A stretch of 64,000 nucleotides of DNA from Panulirus ornatus. Its lineage: Eukaryota; Arthropoda; Malacostraca; Decapoda; Palinuridae. The stretch spans positions 8,758,799-8,822,798 of the forward strand of contig NC_092235.1 in NCBI RefSeq assembly GCF_036320965.1, written 5' to 3'. The notes below the pieces were generated by a model. The model was not told the origin of the DNA. It made no database searches and was given only the letters and a program-made list of their open reading frames with translations. This document shows, piece after piece, positions 36,795 to 51,523 of the stretch (position 1 is its first letter; the number at the start of each line of letters is the position of its first letter). The translations under genes were made by a program, and so were the position numbers.

Positions 36795-38748
36795 TGGAAA
36801 GGATCACAATTTTGCGCGTGATCAAGGTATTCCCATGAGTCCACGGGGAAAATGAAACACGAAAAGTTCCCAAGTGCACTTTCGTATAATAATCCCGTCA
36901 TGAGGGGAGACACAAGAGAGAAATATAACAGTCAGTTGATATACATCGAAGGAACGAAGCTAGGACGCCATTTGGTAAACATGTGATTGTCCAAAACATA
37001 CAACGAGCGTTCATAAACTTATCATTTTACAATTCTTATCAACAATAAAGTTATCTAATTTGTACAGACCACCACTAATATTAAGATTATAATTCTTTGT
37101 GTATTTGATAATAGAAGATTCAATGATATTTCTCTTGGTAATAGAGTTAGAGTTAACAACTGAGATGGCGTTACTCCAGTCAATACAATGATCATAGTTT
37201 TTAACATGATTAAACAAGGCATTTGATTCTTGTCCCGTTCTTATACTATATTTATGTTGCTTAAGTCTAACAAAAAGATCCTTACCAGTCTGACCTACAT
37301 AAAATTTATCACAGTTTCCACAAGGCACTTTATAGATGCAACTAAGAGAATTTTCTGGTGAATTCCTGATTAAGAAATTCTTTATTCTTTATAGTATTAT
37401 TGTTGCTAAAGGCAACATTTATATTCAAGGATTTAAGCAACATGGGGAGCAAAGTGAAATTATTATTTAAAGGGAGAACTAAAAGATTCTTGGTGTCAAT
37501 GGGAGGTTGGGGCTCAACTCTATAAAATGATTTCTTTGCTAACTTAAGGGATTTATCAATGAAAGATCTAGGGTACTTTAACTTAGATCCAATAGAATAT
37601 ATCTTCTCAAACTCATCATCAATAAACTCTGGACTGCAAATACGTAATACCCTAAGGAACATAGATTGAAATGATGATAATTTAACTCTGTCATGTTGAG
37701 ATGAGTAATGATGGATATATGAGCATACATTGGTGGGTTTTCTGTATATGCTAAACTTAAACTTGTTTCCTTGTCTATTTGATCATGCAATCTAAATATG
37801 GTAACATACCATTATTTTCATTTTCTACAGTAAATTTAATGGAAGTTACTAAGTCGTTAAGTAAGGGGAGAAATATTTGTAAATTTTCATTTGTTCGTCA
37901 AACACAAAGAACATCATCTACATACCTAAACCAAATTGCATTAGAAGGTAAGATATCCTTTAGTAATTTTGCTTAAAAATATTCCATATAAGATTACTTA
38001 GTACAGGTGAAAGAGGGTTACCCATTGCCATACCAAATTTTTGAGCATAATAATCTCCATTAAATTGAAATACACAGTCTTTCATACACAATTTTATCAG
38101 TTCAATGAAATTAGACTTTGAAACAGGTAAATGAATATCATCCAAGACATCAAATAAATATTCTAAAAGGTCATCAACTGGAACTTTAGTGAAAAGTGAG
38201 GAAACATTAAAGTGAACTAGTTTGAAATCAAAATTAATATTGATATTGTTTAACTTGTTGACTAAATCTACATTGTTCATGATATTTGAATTTGATACCT
38301 TACCCACTAAAGGGCTTAATAAGGAAACTAACCATTTCGACAATTTATACGTGATGGAACCTACCGAACTCACTATAGGTCTTGCTGGAAAATTCTGTCT
38401 ATGTGTTTTGATAAGTCCATACATATATGGCAATGAAGGGGACGACACACTTTTGATAAGAGAAATGTTACCTTTCAACAACAACTTCATTTCTTTACAT
38501 CAGTGAAAATTAACTGCTTCTAAGGGATTTTTACAAAGCTTAGAATATGTTGTTTTATAATTTAGAAGGTTATTCATTTTAGATAAATAGCTACTTCTGT
38601 CTAAAATCACAACAGTGTTAACCTTATCTGGTTTAGTAATATGTATATCCTTGTCTTTTTCTAAGATGTTAATAGCTCTTATGAATCTTTTTAGGGCAAT
38701 TAGCTTCCACTGGTTTTGACAAACTGGCATACACTAAACCCTTACAAA
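36793..38748 (-). mobile_element. Penelope-like element, near-complete coding end (copy 6)
   Basis: From right to left on the minus strand: RT (38730-37800, with MYGLIKTHRQNFPARPIVS, FNVSSLFTKVPVDDLLEYLF, QKFGMAMGNPLSPVLSNL and the VDDV box), linker (37790-37390), GIY-YIG endonuclease (37330-37011) and pLTR (37024-36793). The GIY-YIG motif appears as KVPCGNCDKFYVGQTG, with the conserved Arg in LFVRLKQHK. The N-terminal coding part is missing; it starts at a palindromic joint at 38748. Frame breaks near 38490, 37960 and 37360 make it inactive. Its hammerhead core is damaged. Confidence 0.85.
37011..37330 (-). pseudogene. GIY-YIG endonuclease domain of Penelope-like element
   Basis: Open 105-aa segment: IYKVPCGNCDKFYVGQTGKD (GIY-YIG core in the form YKVPC...YVGQTG), RLKQHKYSIRTG (catalytic Arg and His), ALFNHV and NIIESSIIKYTKN (the catalytic Glu in IIESS). 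All usual catalytic positions are present. Separated from the RT part by a frameshift. Confidence 0.85.
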
Positions 38749-38769
38749 TTTGTAAGGGTTTAGTGTATG
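38728..38769. repeat. 42-bp perfect palindrome at element joint
   Basis: A loopless perfect palindrome centred at 38748/38749 where the minus-strand element (copy 6) meets the plus-strand element (copy 7). Confidence 0.9.
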
Positions 38770-39786
38770 GTATGTAATAATGGTATGTTACCATTTTTAG
38801 ATTGCATGATCCATAGACAAGGAAACACGTTTAAGTTCAGCATATACAGATAACCCACTAATGGATGCTCATATATCCATTATTATTCATCTCAACATGA
38901 CACAATTAAATTATCATCATTTTAAACTATGTTCCTTAGGGCATTACGTATTTGCAGTCCAGAGTTTATTGATGATGAGTTTGAGAAGATATATTCTATT
39001 GGATCTAAGTTAAAGTACCCTAGATCTTTCATTGATGAATCCCTTAAGTTAGCAAAGAAATCATTTTATAGAGTTGAGCCCAAACCTCCCATTGACACCA
39101 AGAATCTTTTAGTTCTCCCTTTAAATAATAATTTCACTTTGCTTCCCATGTTGCTTAAATCCTTTAATGTAAATGTTGCCTTTAGCAACAATAATACTAT
39201 AAAGAATATCTTAATCAGGAATTCACCAGAAAATTCTCTTGGTTGCATCTATAAAGTTCCTTGTGGAAATCGTGATGAATTTTATGTTAGTCAGACTGGT
39301 AAGGATCTTTCTGTTAGACTTAAGCAACATAAATATAGTATAAGAACGGGACAAGAATCAAATGCCTTGTTTAATCATGTTGAAAATATGATCATTGTAT
39401 TGACTGGAGTAACGCCATCTCAGTTGTTAACTCTAACTCTATTACCAAGAGAAATATCATTGAATCTTCTATTATTAAATACACAAAGAATTATAATCTT
39501 AATATTAGTGATGATCTATAAAAATTAGATAACTTTATTGTTGATAAGAATTGCAAAATGATAAGTTTATGAACGCTCGTTGTATGTTTTGGACAATCAC
39601 ATGTTTACCAAATGGCGTCTTAGCTTCGTCTCTTCGATATATATATCAACTGACTGTTATATTTCTCTCTTGTGTCTCCTCTGATGATGTGATTATTACA
39701 CGAAAGTGCACTTGGGAACTTTTCGTGTTTCATTTTCCCCGTGGACTTATAGGAATATCTTGATCACGCGCAAAACTGTGATCCTT

Positions 39787-39789
<3 letters not shown>
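38749..39789 (+). mobile_element. Penelope-like element, 3' half (copy 7)
   Basis: Plus-strand linker (from 38780; MFLRALRICSPEFIDDEFEK), GIY-YIG domain (about 39240-39530, KVPCGNRDEFYVSQTGKDLS with G-to-S change in the YVGQTG box) and pLTR (39570-39789) with an intact-looking hammerhead-like core at 39676-39718. Ends in (TA)n. Confidence 0.85.
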
Positions 39790-39864
<75 letters not shown>

Positions 39865-39944
39865 CCTAAGAGTGCATTTTTCCTGTGGATTCTTATGAAT
39901 ATACTTGATCACGCGCAAAATTGTGAGCCTTTCCAATAAATATA

Positions 39945-40380
39945 TATATGTGAAGATGAAGTTGAACGAAGTGGGTCTACATGTTCCAATAAAGGCAGTC
40001 GGTCGTCTTCCTTCACACGGCCTTCATCGCGGTCATCCAACAACTCACTCACTAGATTTACTGGTAGTGAGTCTCATCGTCGAGGAGTAGAAGTAGCACC
40101 TGGACCTGTCATTCAAGATGCACACAGTGAACAAGACTGCACAAATGAAAGTAAACATATTGCATTGAACATGATAGTGCCACACTACCAAGATCAGAAA
40201 ATGGAAAGTAGTAAAAGTTCATCCTCTCATCTTGGACCTGCTAGTGAGGAAGACCGAAAACGCCGTGGATCTACATCAATCTTTGTTAATGCTCTTGGAC
40301 ACAGTACTCAGAAAGCAAGTCGTTGTGGGGATTCAGCTTCTTCTACCTTTCAGTACCTTAATAACAACATACAAATGTAA
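39945..40380 (+). CDS. Serine-rich terminal-exon-like ORF, ~145 aa
   Basis: An open frame from the edge of TA-rich sequence (reading CEDEVERSGSTCSNKGSR) to a TAA at 40378. It is rich in Ser, Arg and Thr with basic and acidic clusters (SSHLGPASEEDRKRRGS) and ends FQYLNNNIQM. There is no starting ATG near the 5' edge and no clear splice acceptor. Composition looks like a disordered C-terminal tail of a host protein, either a real last exon or a copy carried in by retrotransposition, as the left edge abuts retroelement sequence. Parent gene not recognised. Confidence 0.45.
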
Positions 40381-40479
40381 AGAGTTTTTTAGTAGATAAT
40401 AACATTTTAGATTTTTTCTTTCATATGTAATTGCTTTTTCCAACTTTGTATAGGAAACATCAGGAATGTGATAATACTG

Positions 40480-40798
40480 GCCTCACTTACACATCTCCAC
40501 TCTCCAGCTGTCAAGTATGATTTACTGAAACCAGCACTTACCATCCACAACCAGGTCTTTTAGATTGCTTCATATGCTCTGGATCAGACCATTACCATCT
40601 TGTTGATCCTATATTTCACATGAATCCAGTTCATTCTATCCTATGCATGCCCTTCATTTTCCTGAATGTTTAGGCCCCAGTACCCCAAAGCCTCCTTCAG
40701 TCATTCCTTTCATCTCCTTCTAGGTCTCCCTATTCCCATTTGTTTCATCTACTTTTAATATTAAGATCCTCTTAGTCAGTCTTTCTTTGCTCATCTTT
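40480..40798 (-). mobile_element. Old LINE 3' fragment, second subfamily
   Basis: Minus-strand remains similar to the RTE-like C-terminus and 3' UTR (CTCTCCAGCTGTCAAGTATG, TCCAGTTCATTCTATCCTAT, GGTCTCCCTATTCCC) but much diverged. Confidence 0.6.
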
Positions 40799-40799
40799 G

Positions 40800-40881
<82 letters not shown>

Positions 40882-40883
40882 TT

Positions 40884-43034
<2,151 letters not shown>

Positions 43035-44932
43035 GGAACTTCAGTGAAGGGCGCTAATGGGGAGGTGATAACAAGTAGTGGTGATGTGAGAAGGAGATGG
43101 AATGAGTATTTTGAAAGTTTGTTGAATGTGTTTGATGATAGAGTGGCAGATATAGGGTGTCTTGGTCGAGGTGGTGTGCAAAGTGAGAGGGTTAGGGGAA
43201 AATGATTTGGTAAACAGAGAAGAGGTAGTAAAAGCTTTGCGGAAGATGAAAGCCGGCAAGGCAAAAAGTTTGGATGGTATTGCAGTGGAATTTATTAAAA
43301 AAGGGGGTGACTGTATTGTTGACTGGTTGGTAGGGTTATTTAATGTATGTATGACTCATGGTGAGGTGCCTGAGGATTGGCGGAATGCGTGCATAGTGCC
43401 ATTGTACAAAGGCAAAGGGGATAAGAGTGAGTGCTCAAATTACAGAGGTATAAGTTTGTTGAGTATTCCTGGTAAATTATATGGGAGGGGATTGATTGAG
43501 AGGGTGAAGGCATGTACAGAGCATCAGATTGGGGAAGAGCAGTGTGGTTTCAGAAGTGGTAGAGGATGTGTGGATCAGGTGTTTGCTTTGAAGAATGTAT
43601 GTGAGAAATACTTAGAAAAGCAAATGGATTTGTATGTAGCATTTATGGATCTGGAGAAGGCATATGATAGAGTTGACAGAAATGCTCTGTGGAAGGTATT
43701 AATAATATATGGTGTGGGAGGCAAGTTGTTAGAAGCAGTGAAAAGTTTTTATCGAGGATGTAAGGCATGTGTATGTGTAGGAAGAGAGGAAAGTGATTGG
43801 TTCTCAGTGAATGTAGGTTTGCGGCAGGGGTGTGTGATGTCTCCATGGTTGTTTAATTTGTTTATGGATGGGGTTGTTAGGGAGGTGAATGCAAGAGTTT
43901 TGGAAAGAGGGGCAAGTATGAAGTCTGTTGTGGATGAGAGAGCTTGGGAAGTGAGTCAGTTGTTGTTCGCTGATGATACAGCGCTGGTGGCTGATTCATG
44001 TGAGAAACTGCAGAAGCTGGTGACTGAGTTTCGTAAAGTGTGGGAAAGAAGAAAGTTAAGAGTAAATGTGAATAAGAGCAAGGTTATTAGGTACAGTAGG
44101 GTTGAGGGTCAAGTCAATTGGGAGGTAAGTTTGAATGGAGAAAAACTGGAGGAAGTAAAGTGTTTTAGATATCTGGGAGTGGATCTGGCAGCGGATGGAA
44201 CCATGGAAGCGGAAGTGAATCATAGGGTGGGGGAGGGGGCGAAAATTCTGGGAGCATTGAAGAATGTGTGGAAGTCAAGAACATTATCTCGGAAAGCAAA
44301 AATGGGTATCTTTGAAGGAATAGTGGTTCCAACAATGTTGTATGGTTGCGAGGCGTGGGCTATGGATAGAGTTGTGCGCAGGAGGGTGGATGTGCTGGAA
44401 ATGAGATGTTTGAGGACAATGTGTGGTGTGAGGTGGTTTGATCGAGTAAGTAACGTAAGGGTAAGAGAGATATGTGTAAATAAAAAGAGCGTGGTTGAGA
44501 GAGCAGAAGAGGGTGTTTTGAAATGGTTTGGGCACATGGAGAGAATGAGTGAGGAAAGATTGACCAAGAGGATATATGTGTCGGAGGTGGAGGGAACGAG
44601 GAGAAGAGGGAGACCAAATTGGATGTGGAAAGATGGAGTGAAAAAGATTTTGTGTGATCGGGGCCTGAACATGCAGGAGGGTGAAAGCCGGGCAAGGAAT
44701 AGAGTGAATTGGATCGATGTGGTACACCGGGGTTGACGTGCTGTCAATGGATTGAATCAGGGCATGTGAAGCGTCTGGGGTAAACCAATGAAAGCTGTGT
44801 AGGTATGTATATTTGCGTGTGTGGACGTATGTATATACATGTGTATGGGGGTGGGTTGGGCCATTTCTTTCGTCTGTTTCCTTGCGCTACCTCGCAAACG
44901 CGGGAGACAGCGATAAAGCAAAAAAAAAAAAA
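43035..44932 (+). mobile_element. RTE-like LINE copy F, RT almost intact
   Basis: Starts GGGAACTTCAGTGAAGGGCG. After an extra G near 43197 the frame is open to 44736 (about 510 aa of RT and C-terminal region), including [30 protein letters not shown] and the final [15 protein letters not shown]. 3' UTR, tail hairpin and poly-A follow. Confidence 0.9.
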
Positions 44933-44942
44933 ATATATATAT

Positions 44943-45182
44943 TATCCCTGGGGATAGGGGAGAAAGAATACTTCCCACGATTCCCTGCGTGTCGTAGAAG
45001 GCGACTAAAAGGGGAGGGAGCGGGGGTCTGGAAATCCTCCCCTGTGGTTTTTTTTTTTTTTTTCCAAAAGAAGGAACAGAGAAGGGGGCCAGGTGAGGAT
45101 ATTCCCTCAGAGGCCAAGTTCTGTGTTCTTAACGCTACCTTGCTAACGCGGGAAATGGCGAATAGTTTGAAAGAAATAGAAG
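44943..45182 (+). mobile_element. SINE copy 8
   Basis: Body and tail as in the other copies; a one-base loss in TCCCACGATTCCC. Directly follows LINE copy F with only about 10 bp of TA between them. Confidence 0.85.
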
Positions 45183-45187
45183 AAATA

Positions 45188-45281
<94 letters not shown>

Positions 45282-45282
<1 letters not shown>

Positions 45283-45865
45283 TTTTTTTTTTTTTTTTTT
45301 TTGCCGCTGTTTCCCGTGTTTGCGAGGGAGCGCAAGGAGAGATGGCCAGAGAGGGTTATTGGATTACGTGTTAATTGACAGGCGCGCGAAAGAGAGACTT
45401 TTGGATGTTAATGTGCTGAGAGGTGCAACTGGAGGGATGTCTGATCATTATCTTGTGGAGGCTAAGGTGAAGATTTGTATGGGTTTTCAGCAAAGAAGAG
45501 TGAATGTTGGGGTGAAGAGGGTGGTAAGAGTAAGTGAGCTTGGGAAGGAGACTTGTGTGAGGAAGTACCAGGAGAGAGTGAGTACAGAATGGAAAAAGGT
45601 GAGAACAATGGAAGTAAGGGGAGTGGGGGAGGAATGGGATGTATTTAGGGAATCAGTGATGGATTGCGCAAAAGATGCTTGTGGCATGAGAAGAGTGGGA
45701 AATGGGTTGATTAGAAAGGGTAGTGAGTGGTGGGATGAAGAAGTAAGATTATTAGTGAAAGAGAAGAGAGAGGCATTTGGACGATTTTTGCAGGGAAAAA
45801 ATGCAATTGAGTGGGAGATGTATAAAAGAAAGAGACAGGAGGTCAAGAGAAAGGTGCTAGAGGTG

Positions 45866-45867
<2 letters not shown>
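45282..45867 (-). mobile_element. RTE-like LINE copy G with twin-priming inversion, endonuclease end
   Basis: A minus-strand poly-A and tail hairpin (45282-45338) is joined to a plus-strand 5' segment (about 45339-45867). The plus piece encodes the end of the APE-type endonuclease (LLDYVLIDRRAKERLLDVNV, GGMSDHYLVEAKVKI; SDHxLV is the catalytic His box) and the linker before the RT. It is one of only two places where the endonuclease end is preserved; the other is copy H. Confidence 0.8.
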
Positions 45868-45934
<67 letters not shown>

Positions 45935-46511
45935 TTTATTGCTGTCTCCCGCGTTAGCGAGGTAGCGCAAGGAAACAGACGAAAGAATGGCCCAACCCAC
46001 CCACATGCACATGTATATACATAAACGCCCACACACGCACATGTATATACCTACACATATCAACGTATATATACACATACATGCACAGACATATACATAT
46101 ATGCACATGTACATATTCATACATGCTGTTTTCATCTATTCCATCGCCACCCCGCCAAACATGAAATGACAACCCCCTCACCCTGCGTGCGCGCGGGGTA
46201 GCGCTGGGAAAAGACAACAAAGGCCAAATTCGTTCACACTCATCTCCAGCTGTCATGTATAATTCACCGAAACTACAGCTCCCACAGGCCCCACAAAACT
46301 TTCCGTTGTCTACCTCAGACGCTTCGCATGCCCTGGTTCAATCCATTGACAGCACGTCGACCCCGGTATACTACATCGTTCCAATTCACTCTATTCCTTG
46401 CACGCCTTTCACCTTTCTGCATGTTCATGCCTCGATCACTCAAAATCTTTTTCACTCCATCTTTCCACCTCCAATTTAGTCTCCCACTTCCTCCACCTCT
46501 GATACATATAT
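45935..46511 (-). mobile_element. LINE 3' end, longer-UTR subfamily
   Basis: Minus-strand tail hairpin, then a 3' UTR about 200 bp longer than in the other copies (with CCTCACCCTGCGTGCGCGCG) and the C-terminal coding remains ([20 protein letters not shown]). Shared with the old fragment at 40480-40798. Confidence 0.75.
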
Positions 46512-46519
46512 TCTCTTTG

Positions 46520-47680
46520 ATTTTGATTTTGATGATTTTTTTGAGAAGTTTATCAAAACCAGACTTTACCAACAAGTCCAACAATTTACCGATCGCTTTC
46601 AGTTCACTTATACGAGAAATCGAGGTGTAGAGGATGTAACTCTGCTTTATTGATTATGTTCTCGAGCATATGAACAGATCTAATATTACCGATATACAAT
46701 TTTGTAGATTTTTCTAGTACTTTCAACACCATTCAGCATCATAAAATGATGCATAAACTTAATAACATGAATGTCAATTCTAACTAAACTCTCTAGAATA
46801 ATGTTTTCCTTACAGGAAGGCCTCAATATGTTCAATTTCTTACATGAAAAATTGGATATCATGAAACAAATACAAGTGGAGCACAGAGGTGGATGGTGTG
46901 GTCAGCCAGTATACTAGTGAGTGTTGGTGTCATGTTGGCCAGGTGGAGCACAGAGGTGGATGGTGTGGTCAGCCAGTATACTAGTGAGTGTTGGTGTCAT
47001 GTTGGCCAGGTGGAGCACAGAGGTGGATGGTGTGGTCAGCCAGTATACTAGTGAGTGTTGGTGTCATGTTGGCCAGGTGGAGCACAGAGGTGGATGGTGT
47101 GGTCAGCCAGTATACTAGTGAGTGTTGGTGTCATGTTGGCCAGGTGGAGCACAGAGGTGGATGGTGTGGTCAGCCAGTATACTAGTGAGTGTTGGTGTCA
47201 TGTTGCCAAGTTATGTATGCAGATGATGCCGTTTTCCTAAGTCAATGTACAAATGATGATGACGTGTATCCGGAAGTTGAACATTTTACGTTATGATGTA
47301 ATGATAATGACCTTGAACTCAATGTTCAGAAAACAAAACAAATGATTGTAAATCACATTAGCTTACCAGTGGCTCAGGTACATTTATATGTTAGTGGTGA
47401 ACTTGTAGAATGTGTGAAGGAATGTAATTACTTGATAATGACTTTTCTTTCAATAGAAATATGGAGGCACGGTACAAAAAGGTAATTTCTAGAATGTATT
47501 TTGTTAGGAATCTTAGCAACCTTAAAATTAACACTAAAACTATAGATTTATTTTATACAGCTTTTATACAGTCAGTAATCTCATTATCATTCACATGTTG
47601 GTAGGCAAACTGGAATTCAGATCAAAACATAAATAGACAAAAGTTATCAAGAACTGCATTAAATTAGGAATACCAGTTCA
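46520..47680 (+). pseudogene. CR1/L2-like LINE reverse transcriptase remnant, split by a minisatellite
   Basis: Before the repeat: RNRGVEDVTLL, then FSTFNTIQHHKMMHKLNNM-like sequence (frame restored only in pieces). After the repeat: VMYADDAVFLSQCTNDDDVY, where YADD is the catalytic RT box, then LNVQKTKQMIV. Layout matches CR1/L2-group LINEs. Many stops and frameshifts; inactive. Confidence 0.65.
46876..47208. repeat. 67-bp minisatellite, ~5 units
   Basis: Unit starts TGGAGCACAGAGGTGGATGG and is repeated nearly without change. It lies exactly between two parts of the LINE RT. Confidence 0.95.
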
Positions 47681-47799
47681 CTACTAGAAATATACACAAA
47701 ATGTTAATGAGGTAATAAATTACCTACGATGAAAAGATATTGTGTTTAGCATTATGAAGAGCAAGGAAGAAAATAGACCCAGATGAGCCAGTGTCCGGG

Positions 47800-48010
47800 C
47801 TCGGCCACTCCTCCATATTGTTTCCCCGGTAGCCACTTGGGCAGCGCTACTGTGCGTCGACTCCCTATTGGTGGACCGCTGCTGCTCGTGATTCATGATT
47901 GGTCCTCCGCGGTCCAGTGGTTACTGTGATTGGTCCTCCGCGGACCAGTGGCTACTGTGATTGGTCCTCCGCGGACCAGTGGTTACTGTGAATCGTTCCC
48001 GTGGTATATT
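47800..48010 (+). promoter_or_regulatory. CCAAT-box-rich, CpG-rich tandem block
   Basis: About three units of 31 bp (from 47896) of the type TGATTGGTCCTCCGCGGACC-AGTGG, preceded by CCTATTGGTGG. Each unit has an inverted CCAAT box and a GGTCC/GGACC palindrome around CCGCGG. It is the only CpG-rich island-like stretch in the spacer and resembles an NF-Y-type promoter. No clear downstream gene is visible in the window. Confidence 0.4.
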
Positions 48011-48059
48011 GATTAGGGCCGCAGTTGGCCGTGCTGTCTTACCTTACCTGGTACATGTA

Positions 48060-49690
48060 TAATGGACACACGTAAAACATGTTATCTTTTCATATTTTTT
48101 CTTGAGAGAAATCTTAATAAACTTCAAAAACGGAAAGAGAAACACAAATGTCAAAACATAAATATATCTACTCACGTGTATATTCATATTTCTACATCTA
48201 GATGAAACAGACGAATGTGTTACATATTTTGAAATGTTACTCAGGACTGAACGTATGTATATTGATAGATCTTAATAAGTGGGAGCAGTTAAGGTCAGAA
48301 CTGGTAAAAGAGACCTTCCCTTATTTACCGGGTTTTTTTTTCTTTGGCTTAGCTTAGCTCTTTAGCTTAGTGAAGCATTCCTCCATTTCCTTCACTAAAT
48401 TTCATTTGTGTTTATTTTCTATGTTTACTCTTCTCTTTTTGTGTTTACAGACAAGTGGTTGTTGACCGGTATTTCTGGTGTTGCTGGACCACTGGTACAT
48501 CTCACGAAGGTTGTTTGGACACAATTGTGCGACCATGTGAGAGGTGATGACAGCAGGAGAACTCCACCCAGCTTGGTACGTCCAGCCGGCCCTACTGTGG
48601 GGCGCTTGTCTGTCTGATCAGCTGCCTCGTATATTGTCTTAGAGAAGATGTAAGGTGTTACAAGTACCTTTTGTGTGGGGTGGTACCACACGCCACCCCA
48701 GAATCTGGGGTCTAGCCCCACTGGTATGGACTCTAGTAAGCCAACCACTCACTACTCCCGTAGTGGGTAGTTAGTGGTGTTGACCGACCTACGCTGGACA
48801 TTAAGTGCACAAATGCAGAATTTGTTATGTTACATGTGACCGGTTCAACGCTTCCCTCAACCCCTTCCTCATCAAGAAAGTGATTGATGGCCTGGCTCGA
48901 TATTTCGCCTAAGGGCTGAGGAGTCTTATTCAAGAATTATTAACATCTTCATCCTAGCCGTAATGAACAGAAATAATTAACAGAGCTTTTATATCCCAGC
49001 TACAGTGAAGGAAATAAATACAACTGAGAGGAGATCAATTTCATACACATTGGTGGATGACTGATGGAAATTATTAAGTTCTTATTCGAATTTTGTCTTA
49101 TCTTGATTTTGTTGATTTTCATTGACCAGTAAATCTTGACCTGCACAAGGTAAGGCTGCCAATAACTTTTGCACATGTCATCCAAAAACTATATCACTAC
49201 ACATCTTGTGCTTTATATTTTGAAACACAGAATGAAGAAGTTTGATATACCTTACTTGGGTCTGGTCATGTAGTGATGTGCTGGCTATCCTTATTTGACA
49301 ATTATGTTGCACATGATAGGAAAGCTGTTTGGTAAAACTGGAGGGATGAAGGAACTTTATTTAATGGAAGTACCAGATACTTCTTGGTTCCTGTTCTCTA
49401 CAGTCTGCTATATTGAAAACTATCTTGTGTTTGTTGATAAAACTTTATGAATATTTGATATTTATGTAAAAAGTGGAGTGCATGAATGAATTAATATGAA
49501 ATATACAATAATGAAAGAATACTTGTAAAATCTGGAAAAAATCTAAACTTTACATTTCAGAATAAAAACATTGCAGTTATATTTCTGCTTGAACATTACA
49601 TTTCATTTCACATTCTATTATTTATGCCTCCTTTTCTCTGTAAGTCCTCATGAATGAATGGAATGGCTACAAAAGCCAAAATGAGTTCAA
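48060..49690. other. Unannotated spacer sequence
   Basis: No convincing gene or repeat seen. Confidence 0.45.
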
Positions 49691-49699
49691 AACTAATTC

Positions 49700-49892
49700 A
49701 GTTGATATATGGGTAAACCATGGCAATGAGAGGAATACATATGAAAATTATTGGTTTGATGAAAGGTACAAAAAAAAAAAGGCAACTGCAGGTGTACATC
49801 TCATAGCAAAGAGTAAGTTAAACAATGAAACAATTTACAAGATTAGTAATATTACAGCCATTTTTGTTGGTGAAGCCATAATGCAAGAATAA
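49700..49892 (+). pseudogene. RNase H-like LINE fragment (right copy)
   Basis: Frame reads WVNHGNERNTYENYWFDE, AGVHLIAKSKLNNETIYKI and TAIFVGEAIMQE, similar to the start of RNase H domains of I/jockey-group LINEs. A frame break or stop after IMQE ends it. Confidence 0.4.
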
Positions 49893-50458
49893 ACTGAAGT
49901 CCAAATAATAAGAATCAAAAGTACATAATTTGTTGTGAAAACTGGTACCAGAATGAAGTAATTAAACACAAGAAGATAAGTATAAGCATAAAACAGAAAA
50001 TCCATGAAATGATAAAATCATTAACGGAATAATGATAGTTACACCAAAATAAATATTTCATGCAGTTTCAAGGAAAAACAAACTAGCTCAACTAAATACT
50101 TTAAACAACGTGGCAACATGAAGAAAAGAAAAAAGCTTTGGAATTGTTTTACATCTTGTACGACAATGTTACTTCACAATAAGAGTATTCTCCTAAACAG
50201 ATTCATCTTGGGGCTCAGCGAGGCCATTCTTTTCAAATTACAGTTTGGAAACAACACCCAAATATATAAGGCCATTCCTTTCATATTACCGTTTGGAAAC
50301 AACACACAAATACATAACGTCATTCCTTTCAAATTACCGTTTAGAAACAACACATAAATATATAAGTACGACTGGAAAATTTAGGTAGGCTAAACATTAA
50401 TTGAAAACATCAGGGGAGACCCATTATGAAGAAGAGCAAAGTAACTTGTCAGCTTTAC

Positions 50459-50537
50459 CTTTTACTGCAGATAATATCTGATGAATTAATTTCAATGAGT
50501 CCTTAACTTTACAGAGATGCAGAAGTGTCTTGTTCAT
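50459..50537 (-). CDS. Exon-like segment with splice signals (right copy)
   Basis: 79-nt candidate exon reading MNKTLLHLCKVKDSLKLIHQ, then ILSAVK, between TTTTTCAG and GTAAAG. It is open here but has a TAG in the left arm. No other exons could be linked to it. Confidence 0.3.
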
Positions 50538-51434
50538 CTGAAAAATATAAAGAACAAAATGGTAATCAGCAGCGTAGTTACAAGAGGATGGAGGGTAGGC
50601 CCCAGGAACCACCGACTGTTTAGGGTTTTTATGATATCCATTTCTGCCTAGCTCCTAGGTTGCCATCCAGTCAATTTGGCCGTGATAATCTTGGCAAATC
50701 TATCCCCAAGGGTCCCAAATATCTAAACGCCAGTGGTAAATAGCACCTCGACTTAACTCAAAATATCACATATTGTTTACTTGACACTTATAGAGCCTAG
50801 CTTTCATGTGGTAATCAATAAGATTTGAAAATGAACTTTGTCTAAATACAACACAAACACTTTAAACAGCTAATGTTAGAAATGAAAAGTGCTAATCAAT
50901 AATAACAAATATAAACAAACCGTAACTTTTATTCTGTCCCTTACCACCATGCATGTCTGTTCAAACAAAACCAACTGACCAAAAATAATTCTTTATGAAC
51001 GTCTCGATTAACTAGAATTTGCCAAGAAACAATAACATATAAGAGAAGTTTTAGTCTGCAAACAAAACAAATACTTAAAACAGCTAACACAAAAGTAAAA
51101 ATAGATATCATAAATGATCATAAATTAAAGCCAGTAACTATCAATAGCTGTCGCTTACACTCACGAATGGCTGACCCGTACCATATTTTGGTCTTCCGCT
51201 TCACGTACAAATCTTGACCTATAACATTTCTAAATTATAATTACTATAATTTTCTTTGATCATTATATTACAATTTTCTTCTGTTAAAAATCAGTATAAC
51301 AAACACAAACAAAAACTGTAGAACTATCAGAAGACAAATTTCAGGCAGCAACTATGAACAAGCGGGAAGGTTTGATCATTTCTCTCCTGCTCCTACCTCT
51401 CTCTCCGTCTCCCATATGGCCTTCCCGTACACCA

Positions 51435-51520
<86 letters not shown>

Positions 51521-51523
<3 letters not shown>

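Noticed and set aside
44813..46024. 403-aa ORF spanning LINE tail, SINE and LINE copy G
   Set aside because: Fortuitous read-through of several inserted repeats, not a gene.
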